Shown here one piece after another: positions 8,012 to 17,209 of a stretch of DNA of 64,000 nt; position 1 is the stretch's first letter, and every line of letters starts with the position of its first letter. The stretch covers positions 3,224,001 to 3,288,000 of the forward strand of contig NZ_JAUSZX010000001.1 in assembly GCF_030818015.1 (NCBI RefSeq), in the 5' to 3' direction. The translations under genes and the position numbers were made by a program. The notes beneath the pieces are model-generated. The model had not been told where the DNA came from, made no database searches, and saw only the letters and a program-made list of their open reading frames with translations. The DNA comes from Arthrobacter globiformis (GTDB lineage Bacteria > Actinomycetota > Actinomycetes > Actinomycetales > Micrococcaceae).

Positions 8012-8749
8012 TCAGACCCATTCCGCGGAGCGCACCAGGATGCAGCCGGAGTCCGGGCAGAATACGATGTCGTCCTCGGGGGCGGCCTTGATCTCGGCCA
8101 GGTCGCCGGGGCTCAGCTTCATGCCCGACCCTTCCGACGTTCCGTGGAAGAGCCGTGCCGCGCCCACGCCGCGCCGGGCCAGCGTCTTCTCGTAAACCGC
8201 AAGCATTCCGGCGTCCAGCCCTGCGGCGAAACCCGTCCGCCTGCTGGCCACCTCGCTCTCCTCCGCGGCAACCTCGGCGAGGCCGGCGTCCAGCTCTGCC
8301 CGGATCACGCCGAACGAACCCTGGATGTCGTCCACGATGCTCTGCTGGGCCGCCTGCCGTTCGCGCAGGACATCCAGCCGCTCCAGGATCTCCAGTTCGA
8401 CGTCCTCCAGGTCTGAACGGCGCTTGTTGAGCGAGGCGATGTCCTTCTGCAGTGCAACGAGATCCTTGGAGAGACCGGTGCCGCTGTTGAGCCTGGCCTC
8501 GTCCCGTTCGATCCGGGTTGCCACCTGCTCCACATCTGCCTCGGCCCGCTTCAGTTCGGCTTCGGCGTCGTGGACGGCGAGTTTCGCGGCGCCCAGTTCC
8601 GCGTTGGCAACGCTAAGGGCGGCTTCGAGATCCGTGATCCGGGGATCGGCTTCAAGGCTGCGGCGGCGGTTGGACAGTGACTTCAGCCGTGCATCCAGGC
8701 CCTGGAGCTCGAGCAACTTCAATTGTTCCGCCGGTGCTGCCTTGGCCAC
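8012..8749 (-). CDS. coiled-coil protein with degenerate C4 zinc ribbon (CdsZ-like)
   Basis: A 245-residue protein starting at a GTG behind a strong GGAGGTAAAAC ribosome site. Residues ~10-180 are a long antiparallel coiled coil. The C-terminal region keeps the family frame MKLSPGDLAEIKAAPEDDIV followed by FCPDSGCILVRSAEWV. In typical actinobacterial relatives the ribbon has two CxxC pairs; here the first pair is missing (FHGTSEGSG) and the second is CPDSGC, so zinc binding is doubtful. It follows the Nif3 gene by 62 bp, a pairing conserved in actinobacteria. Its function is unknown. Confidence 0.85.
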   Translation of the reverse strand: MAKAAPAEQLKLLELQGLDARLKSLSNRRRSLEADPRITDLEAALSVANAELGAAKLAVHDAEAELKRAEADVEQVATRIERDEARLNSGTGLSKDLVALQKDIASLNKRRSDLEDVELEILERLDVLRERQAAQQSIVDDIQGSFGVIRAELDAGLAEVAAEESEVASRRTGFAAGLDAGMLAVYEKTLARRGVGAARLFHGTSEGSGMKLSPGDLAEIKAAPEDDIVFCPDSGCILVRSAEWV

Positions 8750-8811
8750 GTTTTACCTCCGCTTGATCCACCCGGCCCTTGGCCGGCACCCCTGTGGGGG
8801 TTTTCTAGACT

Positions 8812-9726
8812 CTAGTCGCCGCCGGGAGTCAGTATGAAGTCCCACGGGTCGCTGTTGGTGGTGCTGACCTTGATTTCGACGTCGAGGCCCTGGTCTGCGA
8901 GCACATTGCCCAGCGCCTCGGCGGCGGCGGGGAGCCACAGCCATTCGCTGGCGAAGTGCGAGACATCGATAAGGTAGGGGCGGCCGTTCACGGCCGCCTC
9001 CCTGGCTTCAGAGGCCGGGTGGTGGCGCAGGTCGGCGGTGATGTACAGGTCCGCGTTGCTGGCCCTGACCTCGTTGAAGAGGGAATCACCGGCCCCGCCG
9101 CACACGGCAACCCGGTGCACCAGCCCGTCCTTGTCCCCGGACACGCGCACGCCGCCGGCCACCGAGGGGAGGATGCCGAAAACCCGCGCGGCGAAATCGC
9201 CCAGCGTCATTGACTCGTTGAGGTCCCCTACGCGCCCGATGCCTTCCTCCGGAAGACCGTCGGCTGCCGGAGTCAGTGGCGATACGTTCTCCAGGCCCAG
9301 GGCGTCGGCAAGGACGTCGGAAACGCCGCCCACCGCTGAGTCTCCGTTGGTGTGGACCGTCAGCAGTGCCGTGCCGGACTCGATCAGACGGTGGACCGCC
9401 CGGCCCTTGGGCGTGTTGGCGGCAACCGAGGTGACACCCTTGAGCAGCAGCGGGTGATGGGTGATGAGCAGTTCCGCGCCCCATTCGATGGCCTCGTCAA
9501 TGACCTCAAGCGTGGGATCCACGGCGAACATGACGCGCGTGACTTCAGCTGACGGATGGCCGGCCACGAGCCCCACCTCGTCCCATGCCTCTGCAAGCGA
9601 CTCCGGCCAGAGCTCCTCCACGGCCAGCATGAGCTGCCCCAGCGTTGCAGCGGCGGGTGACTCGGCGGCGTCGGGAACTTCTTCCGGTCCCGCTGCAACG
9701 TCACTGTTCACAGGTTCCATACTCAT
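8812..9726 (-). CDS. Nif3-like dinuclear metal centre hexameric protein
   Basis: A 304-residue member of the NIF3/YbgI family (sometimes annotated as GTP cyclohydrolase I type 2). Metal-binding motifs are visible: LLITHHPLLLKGV (HH pair), VHTNGDSAVGGVSD, ADLYITADLRHH and, near the C-terminus, DVSHFASEW. The central region is the PII-like insertion typical of larger members. The biochemical role is unsettled in the literature. It heads a two-gene unit with the zinc-ribbon protein. The upstream TATAGGGT and absence of a Shine-Dalgarno hint at a short or leaderless mRNA. Confidence 0.9.
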   Translation of the reverse strand: MSMEPVNSDVAAGPEEVPDAAESPAAATLGQLMLAVEELWPESLAEAWDEVGLVAGHPSAEVTRVMFAVDPTLEVIDEAIEWGAELLITHHPLLLKGVTSVAANTPKGRAVHRLIESGTALLTVHTNGDSAVGGVSDVLADALGLENVSPLTPAADGLPEEGIGRVGDLNESMTLGDFAARVFGILPSVAGGVRVSGDKDGLVHRVAVCGGAGDSLFNEVRASNADLYITADLRHHPASEAREAAVNGRPYLIDVSHFASEWLWLPAAAEALGNVLADQGLDVEIKVSTTNSDPWDFILTPGGD

Positions 9727-9821
9727 ATTTTTACCCTATAGTCGGCTCTGGCCTCCGACCGGCATATGACCCTAGGGTGGGCTGGGGGAATCATCCGCGC
9801 GTGCGAACCATTGAAGAGGAC

Positions 9822-10346
9822 ATGAAAACTTTTGTGCTTGGCGGGGGTTGCTTCTGGTGCCTGGACGCCGTCTACCAGAAAACAAAGGGCGTCACGTCGG
9901 TGGTTTCGGGGTACACCGGCGGCCACGACCGCGACCCGGACTACTACTCCGTCTGCTCCGGCACCACTGGGCACGCGGAGGTGGTTGCTGTGACATTCGA
10001 TGAGGATGTCATCCCGGCCGAGGTCATCCTGGACATGTTCTTCGTCCTGCACGACCCCACCACGCTCAACCGCCAGGGGTACGACGTCGGCACGCAGTAT
10101 CGCTCGTCAATGTTCTATGAGACCACCGAGGAGAAGATCCTCTTCGAGGAGGCGATCGAACGGAACCAGGCGCTGTGGTCCCGGCCGATTGTGACAGAGG
10201 TCAGCCGGCTCCCTGTGTTCTATCCGGCGGAGAACATTCACCAGAACTACTACGCCAAGTTCCCGGAGCAGGGGTATTGCCAGGTCATTATTAACCCGAA
10301 GCTGGCCAAGGCGCGGAAATATTACTCTGCATGGCTTAATGCTTAG
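9822..10346 (+). CDS. msrA: peptide-methionine (S)-S-oxide reductase
   Basis: Repairs methionine-S-sulfoxide in proteins. The 174-residue protein starts MKTFVLGGGCFWC, with catalytic Cys10 in the invariant GCFW motif. GYTGG, GHAEVV, the QYRSSMFY block and YCQVIINPK carrying a probable resolving Cys all follow. The ATG at 9822 has AGAGGA just upstream; the frame is open further 5' but lacks a start with this context. cysK follows 67 bp downstream on the same strand. Confidence 0.95.
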   Translation: MKTFVLGGGCFWCLDAVYQKTKGVTSVVSGYTGGHDRDPDYYSVCSGTTGHAEVVAVTFDEDVIPAEVILDMFFVLHDPTTLNRQGYDVGTQYRSSMFYETTEEKILFEEAIERNQALWSRPIVTEVSRLPVFYPAENIHQNYYAKFPEQGYCQVIINPKLAKARKYYSAWLNA

Positions 10347-10413
10347 CAGGGGCGCTGACCCCATCGTTAGGCTGACCAAAGTATTCCCTCCTGAGAGATA
10401 GGCGCAAGTACAC

Positions 10414-11349
10414 ATGGCACGGATCTACGACGATGTAACACAGCTGGTGGGCGGCACCCCGCTGGTCAAGCTCAACCGCCTCACGGAAGGCCTGGGCGCC
10501 ACTGTTGCGGTCAAGCTTGAGTTCTACAACCCGGCCAACAGCGTCAAGGACCGTATCGGCGTCGCCATCATCGACGCCGCAGAGCAATCCGGCGCGCTGA
10601 AGCCCGGCGGAACCATCGTCGAAGGCACCTCCGGCAACACCGGCATCGCCCTGGCCATGGTGGGCGCAGCCCGCGGCTACAAGGTCATCCTGACCATGCC
10701 GGAAACCATGTCCACCGAACGCCGCGTCATGCTCCGCGCCTTCGGTGCCGAGATTGTGCTGACCCCGGGTTCCGAAGGCATGCGCGGTGCCGTGGAAAAG
10801 GCCCAGGAAATCGTGGCCAACACCGAGAACTCCATCTGGGCCCAGCAGTTCGCCAACGAAGCCAACCCGGAAATCCACCGCAAGACCACCGCCGAGGAGG
10901 TCTGGGCCGACACCGACGGCAAGGTTGACATCTTTGTCTCCGGCATCGGCACCGGCGGCACCATCACGGGTGTCGGCCAGGTTCTGAAGGAGCGCAACCC
11001 CGACATCCAGATCGTTGCCGTGGAACCCAAGGACTCCCCCATCCTCAACGGGGGCGCACCCGGCCCGCACAAGATCCAGGGCCTCGGCGCCAACTTCATC
11101 CCGGAACTCCTGGACACCAACGTCTACGACGAGGTCCTGGACGCCACCCTGGAGGACTCCGTAGCCGTCGCCCGCGAGCTCGGCGTCAAGGAAGGCATCC
11201 TGGGCGGCATCTCCTCCGGCGCCATCGTTTGGGGCGCCCTCGAACTGGCCAAGCGCCCAGAGAACGCGGGCAAGCTGATCGTGGCGGTCGTCTGCGACTT
11301 CGGTGAGCGTTACATCTCCACCGTGCTCTATGACGACATCCGCGGCTAG
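10414..11349 (+). CDS. cysK: cysteine synthase A (O-acetylserine sulfhydrylase)
   Basis: PLP enzyme that makes cysteine from O-acetylserine and sulfide. The 311-residue protein has PLP-Lys45 in NSVKDRIG, the substrate loop GTSGNTG, the PLP phosphate-binding [10 protein letters not shown] and the C-terminal [11 protein letters not shown]. It is 41 bp upstream of cysE, whose product supplies O-acetylserine and is known to form the cysteine synthase complex with CysK. The C-terminal Ile of the neighbouring CysE supports that interaction. Confidence 0.97.
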   Translation: MARIYDDVTQLVGGTPLVKLNRLTEGLGATVAVKLEFYNPANSVKDRIGVAIIDAAEQSGALKPGGTIVEGTSGNTGIALAMVGAARGYKVILTMPETMSTERRVMLRAFGAEIVLTPGSEGMRGAVEKAQEIVANTENSIWAQQFANEANPEIHRKTTAEEVWADTDGKVDIFVSGIGTGGTITGVGQVLKERNPDIQIVAVEPKDSPILNGGAPGPHKIQGLGANFIPELLDTNVYDEVLDATLEDSVAVARELGVKEGILGGISSGAIVWGALELAKRPENAGKLIVAVVCDFGERYISTVLYDDIRG

Positions 11350-11390
11350 GCCTTAGCCAGCTGCTTTCCGTTTCCTGTAGAAAGATCTTT

Positions 11391-11975
11391 GTGGGTTTCT
11401 TCGCAAGACTTAAGGAAGACCTCGACGCCGCCCGGTCCCACGACCCGGCGGCTCGAGGTTCTTTCGAGAACTTTTTCGCGTACTCAGGGCTGCACGCCAT
11501 CTGGGCGCACCGCCTGACGCACAAGCTGTGGCAGAACCCGTCCACGCGGTTCCCGGCCCGGCTGATCTCGCAACTCACACGATTCCTGACCGGCATCGAG
11601 ATCCATCCCGGTGCCACCATCGGACGCCGCTTTTTCATCGACCACGGCATGGGTGTTGTCATCGGCGAAACGGCCGAGATCGGCGAGGACGTCATGATTT
11701 ACCATGGCGTCACGCTCGGCGGCCGTTCCCTCGCCAAGGTCAAGCGCCACCCCACCATCGGGGACCGCGTGACGATCGGCGCCGGGGCGAAAATCCTGGG
11801 TCCGATCGTCATCGGCAATGACAGCGCCGTGGGGGCGAACGCCGTCGTGGTCAAGGATGCGCCACCAGAGTCCATCGTCACGGGTATCCCGGCGAGCTGG
11901 CGGCACCGCGACGCCCAGCGGGAGACCAAGCCAGCCGTGGACCCGGCTGAGTATTACATCGAATACCGGATCTAG
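11391..11975 (+). CDS. cysE: serine O-acetyltransferase
   Basis: Acetylates serine with acetyl-CoA, the first step of cysteine synthesis. The 194-residue short (EpsC-like) form starts at a GTG. It has an N-terminal helical region and a left-handed beta-helix of hexapeptide repeats ([58 protein letters not shown]-type turn). It ends in YIEYRI; a C-terminal Ile inserts into the CysK active site in known complexes. Its stop overlaps that of the convergent SDR gene by 3 bases. Confidence 0.95.
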   Translation: MGFFARLKEDLDAARSHDPAARGSFENFFAYSGLHAIWAHRLTHKLWQNPSTRFPARLISQLTRFLTGIEIHPGATIGRRFFIDHGMGVVIGETAEIGEDVMIYHGVTLGGRSLAKVKRHPTIGDRVTIGAGAKILGPIVIGNDSAVGANAVVVKDAPPESIVTGIPASWRHRDAQRETKPAVDPAEYYIEYRI

Positions 11976-12805
11976 CGGCCCAGCCGCTGGTAAATGGCCC
12001 AGAAAACCACGTCGAACATCCGGTCCGGCAGGAGTCGGCGCAGCGTCACGATGGCGCGGGCGCCCCTGCCGGCCGGATAGCGGGTCTTCGGCCGGTCTGA
12101 CGTCGCGGCGTGGACGATGGCATCTGCGATGACGTCCGGCTGCGTTGACATGCCGGATCCTGAGGTGGAAGCCAGCGCCGCGGCCACGACTTTGGCCTGC
12201 TCCCGGTACGGGCCATGGCCGGAGGTTGCCAGCAAGCCCTCGCCGGAGATGCCGCCCCACTCGGTGTGCGTTCCGGCCGGTTCGATAATGGACACCTTGA
12301 TGCCGTGGGGCTTGAGCTCCAGGCGCAGCGAGTCGCTGAGTCCCTCCACGGCGAACTTCGTGGCGTGGTACCAGGCGCCCAGGGGCTCATACATCTTGCC
12401 TCCAATGGAGGACACGTTGATGATCCTCCCGCGGGCCGCTGCACGCATGGCGGGAAGCACCAGCTGGGTCATGCGTGCCAGGCCAAACACGTTGACTTCG
12501 AACTGCCTGCGGCCCTCGGCCAGCTCCACTTCCTCCAGGGAACCGTAGGAGCCGTAGCCGGCGTTGTTCACCAGGACATCGATCCGCCCGTGGGCTTTCA
12601 GAATGGTGCCCACGGCCGCTTCCATGGATGCCTCATTCGTGACATCCAGTCCCAGCACATTCACCCCGAATGCCTTCAGCGGCTCCATCTTGTCCACCCG
12701 CCGCGCCCCGGCATACACCGTGAACCCGCGCTGGCTGAGCTTTTTGGCGGACTCGAACCCGATGCCGGCGGACGCACCGGTGACAAACGCGACTGGCTGG
12801 GACAT
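11972..12805 (-). CDS. short-chain dehydrogenase/reductase, unknown substrate
   Basis: A 277-residue classical SDR with nucleotide-binding [14 protein letters not shown], catalytic Ser in NVSSIGG and YxxxK in YHATK. The start at 12805 (MSQPVAF) has an AAGGAG site 7-8 nt upstream; the 13-codon extension upstream has none. The C-terminus ([15 protein letters not shown]) resembles oxidoreductases of the DltE/'SDR family, actinobacterial' type. No neighbour suggests a substrate. Confidence 0.9.
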   Translation of the reverse strand: MSQPVAFVTGASAGIGFESAKKLSQRGFTVYAGARRVDKMEPLKAFGVNVLGLDVTNEASMEAAVGTILKAHGRIDVLVNNAGYGSYGSLEEVELAEGRRQFEVNVFGLARMTQLVLPAMRAAARGRIINVSSIGGKMYEPLGAWYHATKFAVEGLSDSLRLELKPHGIKVSIIEPAGTHTEWGGISGEGLLATSGHGPYREQAKVVAAALASTSGSGMSTQPDVIADAIVHAATSDRPKTRYPAGRGARAIVTLRRLLPDRMFDVVFWAIYQRLGR

Positions 12806-12862
12806 GCGCGGCACTCCTTGGGACGGGAAGCAAAGAAATCGCAACGCCGGTAGACGGCAACG

Positions 12863-12897
12863 GCCGGCGCTTCCCAGAGTATCCGGGAGGCGCCGGC
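12863..12897 (-). terminator. hairpin terminator after gnd
   Basis: GCCGGCGCTTCCC (12863-12875) pairs with GGGAGGCGCCGGC (12885-12897), 13 bp with one G-T pair and a 9-nt loop, between the gnd stop and the SDR start, both on the minus strand. No T run follows. Confidence 0.55.
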
Positions 12898-12940
12898 GCT
12901 TAATGTCACCGGTGGTGTGAGTGCCGGTGTCGCGTTGAAG

Positions 12941-14377
12941 CTAGTGGGTATCCACTGCCTCAACCTCAGACTTGTCCTCGCCCCAGAGGGTGTGGAACGT
13001 GCCCTCGGCGTCGATCCGGCCGTAGGTGTGGGCACCGAACAGGTCGCGCTGACCCTGGATCAGGGCAGCAGCGACGCGCTCGCGGCGCAGGCCGTCGTAG
13101 TAGGCCAGCGACGAGGAAAACACGGGCACCGGGATGCCGAGCTGGACAGCGGTCGCAACGACGCGGCGCCAGGCGGGAAGGGCCTCAGCGATGGCCTTGG
13201 TGAAGGCCGGGGCAAACAGCAGGTTGGCCGGCTTCTCGTCGGCAGCGTACGCCTTGGTGATGTCCTTGAGCAGTTCGGCGCGGATGATGCAGCCCGCACG
13301 CCAGAGGGAGGCGATCTCATCCAGCTTCAGGTCCCAGCCGTATTCCCTGGCGGCCGAGGTCAGCATGTCCAGACCCTGGGCGTAGGAGACCAGCTTGGAG
13401 GCGTAGAGTGCCTGGCGGACGTCCTCGACGAAGGTTTCCGGAACCTCGACGGCGACTTCCTCGCCGGCCAGCAGTTCCTGGCCGAGCTTGCGCTGCTCGG
13501 ACTGGGAGGACAGGGCCCGGGCAAACACGGACTCGGCGATGCCGGAGACCGGTGAACCCAGCTCGAGGGCGGAGATGACCGTCCAGCGGCCGGTGCCCTT
13601 CTGGCCGGCGGCGTCCACGACGACATCGACGAACGGCTTGCCGGTCTTGGCGTCCACGTGGCCTAGGACCTCGGCAGAGATTTCGATCAGGAACGAGGAC
13701 AGCTCGCCCTTGTTCCAGTCGGTGAAGATCTTGGACTGCTCAGCGGGCTCGATGCCGGCGCCGGAACGAAGGAGATCGAAGGCTTCGCCGATGACCTGCA
13801 TGTCGGCGTACTCGATGCCGTTGTGGACCATCTTGACGAAGTGGCCGGCACCGTCGGTGCCGACCCAGGCGCAGCACGGTTCGCCGTCGACCTTTGCGGA
13901 GATCTTCTCCAGCAGCGGGCCGAGGGCCTTGTACGATTCCTTGGAGCCGCCGGGCATGATGGAGGGGCCGTTGAGGGCGCCTTCCTCACCGCCGGAAACG
14001 CCGACGCCCACAAAGTGGAGGTCCTTCTTGGCCAGCGCGGCTTCGCGGCGGCGAGTGTCCTCGTAGTGCGAGTTGCCGGCGTCGATGATGATGTCGCCGG
14101 CCTCCAGCAGCGGTTCCAGCTGCTCGATCACGGAGTCCACCGGCTTGCCGGCCTTGACCATGATCAGGACGCGGCGCGGCTTTTCGAGGGAGTTAACCAG
14201 TTCTTCAAGGGATTCGGTCCGGACGAAGTCACCCTCGTGGCCGTGCTTTTCGAGCAGGGCGTCGGTCTTTCCGACCGACCGGTTGTGCAGGGCAACCGTG
14301 AAGCCGTTGCGGGCAAGGTTGCGGGCCAGGTTGGCGCCCATCACCGCGAGGCCGGTGACACCGATGTGTGCTGACAT
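12941..14377 (-). CDS. gnd: 6-phosphogluconate dehydrogenase (decarboxylating)
   Basis: Converts 6-phosphogluconate to ribulose 5-phosphate and CO2 with NADP+. The 478-residue long-form enzyme has the Rossmann GLAVMGANLARN, the substrate-binding GVGVSGGEEGA and catalytic FVKMVHNGIEY with Lys and His, and the QKGTGRWT block. The ATG at 14377 has GGAG 5 nt upstream. It is divergent from a GntR-family regulator and sits next to idonate/gluconate-type dehydrogenase genes, so it may serve sugar-acid catabolism as well as the pentose phosphate pathway. Confidence 0.96.
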   Translation of the reverse strand: MSAHIGVTGLAVMGANLARNLARNGFTVALHNRSVGKTDALLEKHGHEGDFVRTESLEELVNSLEKPRRVLIMVKAGKPVDSVIEQLEPLLEAGDIIIDAGNSHYEDTRRREAALAKKDLHFVGVGVSGGEEGALNGPSIMPGGSKESYKALGPLLEKISAKVDGEPCCAWVGTDGAGHFVKMVHNGIEYADMQVIGEAFDLLRSGAGIEPAEQSKIFTDWNKGELSSFLIEISAEVLGHVDAKTGKPFVDVVVDAAGQKGTGRWTVISALELGSPVSGIAESVFARALSSQSEQRKLGQELLAGEEVAVEVPETFVEDVRQALYASKLVSYAQGLDMLTSAAREYGWDLKLDEIASLWRAGCIIRAELLKDITKAYAADEKPANLLFAPAFTKAIAEALPAWRRVVATAVQLGIPVPVFSSSLAYYDGLRRERVAAALIQGQRDLFGAHTYGRIDAEGTFHTLWGEDKSEVEAVDTH

Positions 14378-14619
14378 CAAAACTCCAATTCAGTGTGTGC
14401 AACGTATGTGCAGTGGGTCCCGCATGCGCTGCGGGACGCGCTTTAGAAAAGCAGGCTGTGAATAAAGCATATATATTCGCGGTCAAGGGCGAAAGCGGGT
14501 GTCCACTCCTTGGAAGCTAACCGCGTCATCAAAAGTCTATGACGCGCCCCTCCGGCGGCGTCCAGACTCCCCCCGTGGGCGGGGCAACAAAGCCTTCCGG
14601 CCCGATTATGCTTACCACT

Positions 14620-15360
14620 ATGTCAACCAGCCTCCATCACCGTGCCGTCGAGCACCTGGGTACCAGAATCGTCGACGGCAGCCTCCCGCCAGGACACGTG
14701 ATGCTGGCTGAGCAGCTGGAGGAAGAACTGCAGGTATCCCGGTCCGTGATTCGGGAAGCCGTCCGCGTGCTGCAGTCCCTGGGCTTGGTGGAGACCACTA
14801 AGCGCGTGGGCATCAAGGTCCTGCCGGCGCACCGCTGGAACCCGTTCGATCCGCTCGTGATCCGGTGGCGCCTGGCCGGGGAAGGGCGCGGCGCCCAGCT
14901 GCGTTCCCTCGCTGAGCTGCGTTCCGCCGTCGAGCCCGTGGCTGCCGAACTCGCGGCGGTCAACGCACCGCAGGAACTCCGGCAGGAGCTGCTCGACGTG
15001 GCCCTGGCCATGCGCGACGCCGGCAAGGCCGGCGACGTCCCCCGCTTCCTGGAGCTGGACATCCAGTTCCACTCCCTCCTGCTCAGTGGCTCCGGCAACG
15101 AGATGTTCGCCAACCTCGTGGGCCAGGTGGCTGAGACCCTGACCGGCCGTACCGTGCACGGGCTGATGCCCGACCGCCCACGGGATCTCACGCTGCAGTG
15201 GCACCTGGACGTGGCAGAAGCCATCTTCGGAGGCCATGCATCAGAGGCCCGCGAGGCGTCGAGCAGGATCATGCGCCGCACCATCGCGGAAATGGAACCG
15301 GTGTGGGTGGAGCAGCCGAGGGTGTTCGTTCCGCTGCAGCCGCGCCAGCACTCGGCCTAA
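14620..15360 (+). CDS. GntR family (FadR subfamily) transcriptional regulator
   Basis: A ~246-residue regulator with an N-terminal winged helix-turn-helix (EQLEEELQVSRSVIREAVRVLQ) and a C-terminal all-helical FCD ligand-binding domain with conserved metal-binding positions (ELDIQFH, H in LQWHLDVAEAI). The start is uncertain: ATG at 14620 or 14608, neither with a Shine-Dalgarno. A -10-like TATGCT ends 7 nt before 14620, which would fit a leaderless mRNA. Position between gnd and idonate-type genes suggests control by gluconate or a related acid (inference). Confidence 0.85.
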   Translation: MSTSLHHRAVEHLGTRIVDGSLPPGHVMLAEQLEEELQVSRSVIREAVRVLQSLGLVETTKRVGIKVLPAHRWNPFDPLVIRWRLAGEGRGAQLRSLAELRSAVEPVAAELAAVNAPQELRQELLDVALAMRDAGKAGDVPRFLELDIQFHSLLLSGSGNEMFANLVGQVAETLTGRTVHGLMPDRPRDLTLQWHLDVAEAIFGGHASEAREASSRIMRRTIAEMEPVWVEQPRVFVPLQPRQHSA

Positions 15361-16439
15361 TTTCCTGTTCCTCCGAAGTTGAGGAGGACTTTGCCGGATT
15401 GGGCGGAGTTGCGGGCGATGTCGAACGCGTTGAGGGCGTCGGTGACGGGGTAGTCGTGGGTGATGACCGGGCCGATGGTCAGGGTGCCGTCGGCCAGGGC
15501 GGCGATGACCTCGTCGATTTCGTCGTTGAACCGGAACGAGCCTTTGAGGTCCAGTTCCCGGGTGATGGCCAGCGAGATCAGGACCGGCTGCGGGCCGGTG
15601 GGCAGCAGCCCGACCATGACCACGGTCCCGCCCCGGGCCGCGCCCTGGATCGCGGAGGCCAGGCCGTGGTGGTTCCCGGAGGACTCGATCACGACGTCGG
15701 CCTGGACCGCGGCGATCGCCTCCGCGTCGGTGGCGTGCAGGACCTCGTCCGCGCCCACCGCCGCGGCGATCTCCAACGGCCTGGCGTGCATGTCCACCGC
15801 GACGATCCGGGCCGCGCCGGCGCGTTTGAGGACCGCGACCGCCAACGCCCCGATCGGCCCGGACCCGATCACCAGGGCGGTTTTACCGGCCACGTCACCG
15901 GCCCGGGACACCGCATGCCAGGCCACCGACGCCGGTTCGATCAGCGCCGCCGTCCGCAGGTCCAGGCTGTCCGGCAAGGTCCGGAGCATCCGGACCGGCA
16001 GGTTCACGTACCGGCTGAACGCCCCGTCCGTGTGCGGATACCTCGCCGCGGAACCCAGGTACGTGCAGCGCGGGGACAGGTTCGGCCGCTCCGCCGGATA
16101 CCGCGGCGCATCAGGCCCCTCACCCGGTCCCGGGGTGGCCGGATGCACCGCCACCGGCGTCCCCGCCACCGGGCCGGTCCCGTCCCCCGCCGCCCGGACC
16201 ACCCGCCCGGAAATCTCGTGCCCCAGCACCAACGGCGCCCTCAGGATCGACTCGCCCGCCGCACCGTGCAGCCAGTAATGCAGGTCCGACCCGCAAATCC
16301 CCCCATACAGCACCTCGACCACCGCCTCATCCGGCGCCGGCGCCTTCAGCGGGACCTCCTCGATCCGCAAGTCCCCCTTCGCGTGCGCCACGACCGCCGG
16401 CCCCGACACCGGCAAACCAGCCTCCCTTGTGTGTGTCAT
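15357..16439 (-). CDS. zinc-dependent alcohol dehydrogenase, L-idonate 5-dehydrogenase-like
   Basis: A 360-residue MDR-family enzyme: catalytic Zn site with Cys in GGICGSDLHYW and LVLGHEISG, Rossmann GSGPIGAL and NAD-binding acidic AVDMHARPLE. The structural-zinc lobe is altered: it keeps one Cys (SPRCTYLG) rather than the four-Cys cluster, as in IdnD-type proteins. IdnD oxidises L-idonate to 5-ketogluconate. Its ATG overlaps the stop of the upstream IdnO-like gene (TGATG) and its stop overlaps that of the convergent GntR gene. Substrate assignment rests on family and neighbours. Confidence 0.8.
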   Translation of the reverse strand: MTHTREAGLPVSGPAVVAHAKGDLRIEEVPLKAPAPDEAVVEVLYGGICGSDLHYWLHGAAGESILRAPLVLGHEISGRVVRAAGDGTGPVAGTPVAVHPATPGPGEGPDAPRYPAERPNLSPRCTYLGSAARYPHTDGAFSRYVNLPVRMLRTLPDSLDLRTAALIEPASVAWHAVSRAGDVAGKTALVIGSGPIGALAVAVLKRAGAARIVAVDMHARPLEIAAAVGADEVLHATDAEAIAAVQADVVIESSGNHHGLASAIQGAARGGTVVMVGLLPTGPQPVLISLAITRELDLKGSFRFNDEIDEVIAALADGTLTIGPVITHDYPVTDALNAFDIARNSAQSGKVLLNFGGTGN

Positions 16440-17209
16440 CAGACCACCACCGTCATTCCGCCGTCGATAAAGATCGTCTGCCCGTTCACGAAATCAGACC
16501 CGGCGGAGGCCAGCCACACCGCCGGACCGGCCAGGTCCTGCACCGTGCCCCACCGCGCCGCCGGGGTCCGGCCCAGGATCCAGGCATTAAACTGCTCATC
16601 ATCGACCAGGTTCTGCGTCATCTCGGTATTGATATATCCCGGCGCGATCCCGTTGATCTGCAACCCCGACCCCGCCCACTCAGCCGTCATCGCCCGGGTC
16701 AGGTTCCGCAGCCCGCCCTTCGCCGCGACATACGGCGCGATCGTGGGGCGGGCCAGGTCCGTCTGCACCGAACAGATGTTAATGATCTTCCCGTGACCGC
16801 GCGGAATCATGTAACGGGCCGCCTCCCGGCCCACCAGGAACGCGCTGGTCAGATCCGTGGAAATCACCCGCTCCCAATCCTTCACATCCAACTCCAGCAT
16901 CGGCACCCGGTGCTGGATCCCGGCATTATTAACCAGGACCTCCAACGGGCCCACATGCTCCTCGACCCAGGCCACACCGGCCGCGGCCGCCGCGTCGTCC
17001 GTGACATCAAACGCCACACCGTGCACCCGTCCCGGCGCGTACCCAGCCGCCATCACCGCCTCCGCAGCCTTCAACCGCTCAGCATCCACACCGTTCAGCA
17101 CCACCGTCGCACCCGCATCAGCCAACGCCCGCGCCAACGCATTACCAATCCCCCGGCTCGAACCAGTCACCAACGCAACCCGCCCGGTCAAATCAAAAAG
17201 TGAAGTCAT
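16439..17209 (-). CDS. SDR oxidoreductase, gluconate 5-dehydrogenase (IdnO)-like
   Basis: A 256-residue SDR with TGSSRGIG, NNAGIQHR, a catalytic Ser in NICSVQ, YVAAKGG and the C-terminal FIDGGMTVVV. NNAGIQHR and APGYINTEMTQ are typical of IdnO, which interconverts 5-keto-D-gluconate and D-gluconate. The start ATG overlaps the stop of the upstream dehydrogenase by 4 bp (ATGA). With the next gene it forms the idonate to 5-ketogluconate to gluconate pair; no gluconokinase is present in the window. Confidence 0.8.
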   Translation of the reverse strand: MTSLFDLTGRVALVTGSSRGIGNALARALADAGATVVLNGVDAERLKAAEAVMAAGYAPGRVHGVAFDVTDDAAAAAGVAWVEEHVGPLEVLVNNAGIQHRVPMLELDVKDWERVISTDLTSAFLVGREAARYMIPRGHGKIINICSVQTDLARPTIAPYVAAKGGLRNLTRAMTAEWAGSGLQINGIAPGYINTEMTQNLVDDEQFNAWILGRTPAARWGTVQDLAGPAVWLASAGSDFVNGQTIFIDGGMTVVV

